64,000 nucleotides of DNA from Calamus simplicifolius (taxonomy: Eukaryota > Streptophyta > Magnoliopsida > Arecales > Arecaceae), in contig UESW01004011.1 of the NCBI GenBank assembly GCA_900491605.1, positions 1,119,783 to 1,183,782 of the forward strand, read 5' to 3'. The notes below the pieces were generated by a model. The model worked only from the letters and a program-made list of their open reading frames with translations. It ran no database searches and was not told the origin of the DNA. Within the stretch, counting starts at the first letter, position 1. Every line of letters starts with the position of its first letter. Positions 63,717 through 64,000 of the stretch are shown here, piece after piece. The translations under genes were made by a program, and so were the position numbers.

Positions 63717-64000
63717 CATCCCTCTCATGTTCGATCTTCGATTCCGGGGGTTATTCCTCCCATCCCTCACGACCTTCTTCTTCCCCACCGCCGAGCTAGT
63801 CTTCCTCCTCCATTAATAAGGTCCCCCTGGAGCAGTGGCGAGCCACCGGGCGACCTCCCGCTGGGAATCGCCCGGCCGCCATACGTGCCCCCATCCGGCG
63901 CCGTTCGGCCGTCGCTAGCTCATCATCCACTGTGGAGCAATCCCTCGAGGGGACTGCCTCAAGCATGACCGTCCAGGAGATTATAAACCTTAGTGCCAAG
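63717..64000 (+). CDS. Tat-2 antisense extra ORF, start (putative gypsy-type transposon protein)
   Basis: MASSSLSCSIFDSGG, Ser/Pro-rich, with a TAG at 63798, then PLEQWRATGRPPAGNRPAAI, RRRSAVASSSSTVEQSL and SSMTVQEIINLSAK at the window edge. The order (Ser/Pro-rich start, basic stretch, then an acidic MT/MK-helix) is that of the Tat-1 ORF at 13486-13800. The family domain would follow outside the window. An ATG after the stop could also be the true start. Role unknown. Confidence 0.55.

Larger units (their letters stand above)
62431..64000 (-). mobile_element. Tat-2: left end of a Tat-lineage element, runs off the window
   Basis: An LTR (62431-63164) is followed by GATGCCCACCCGCCCC, on the minus strand a G-rich polypurine tract like that of Tat-1. 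A plus-strand ORF with its own TATA box starts at 63717. Gag and pol would lie right of the window. Inserted in the 5' LTR of Sire-A; AATAG (62426-62430) is the probable target copy. Confidence 0.75.

Overview
The window comes from a plant nuclear genome, most likely a monocot. Evidence: a split gene with GT/AG introns for an FTSH4-type organellar protease, AT-rich introns, and Tat, chromovirus and Sirevirus LTR retrotransposons. A palm-like genome would fit, but the species is inferred. There are no operons, rRNA, tRNA or CRISPR arrays. About three quarters of the sequence is transposable elements.

Layout. (1) Bases 1-37509, minus strand, hold one gene: the 5' six exons of an FTSH4-like mitochondrial i-AAA protease. 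Exon 1 (37467-37509) is separated from exon 2 (6473-6733) by a first intron of about 30.7 kb. Exons 3-6 lie in the leftmost 4.1 kb and the gene continues past base 1. Smaller introns carry RTE-type LINE remnants. (2) Intron 1 contains a nest of four elements: a Tourist-like MITE (ends 10802 and 34680), in it Copia-1 (11129-34079, + strand), in that Tat-1 (11716-30364, - strand, with an extra ORF on the opposite strand), and in that extra ORF a chromovirus (15330-21829, - strand). Target-site duplications support the Copia-1 and chromovirus insertions and 3-bp TAA copies support the MITE; the Tat-1 ends are less clean. (3) About 0.8 kb upstream of the FTSH4 start lies a second MITE (38343-38951). 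A second nest starts 1.9 kb upstream: Tat-3 (from 39373), cut by Sirevirus Sire-A (40578 to at least 62430), which holds a complete younger Sirevirus, Sire-B (45465-55915), and a solo LTR (58500-60844), and whose far LTR is cut by Tat-2 (62431 to the window end).

How the parts work together. The only host gene seen is FTSH4; its exons are open but carry an unusual Arg-to-Leu change in the arginine-finger motif. The retroelements each show recognisable gag, protease, integrase, RT and RNase H blocks, mostly broken by stops and frameshifts, several at catalytic residues. Sire-B is the most recent-looking.

The most interesting non-standard structure is regulatory. Sire-A and Sire-B each carry an element-specific array of short palindromes both in the LTR upstream of the TATA box and again just upstream of the extra 3' ORF. 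The Tat elements carry an antisense ORF with its own TATA-like box, and in Tat-1 this ORF has intron-like GT/AG segments on the antisense strand, which could persist through retrotransposition because the genomic RNA is transcribed from the other strand.
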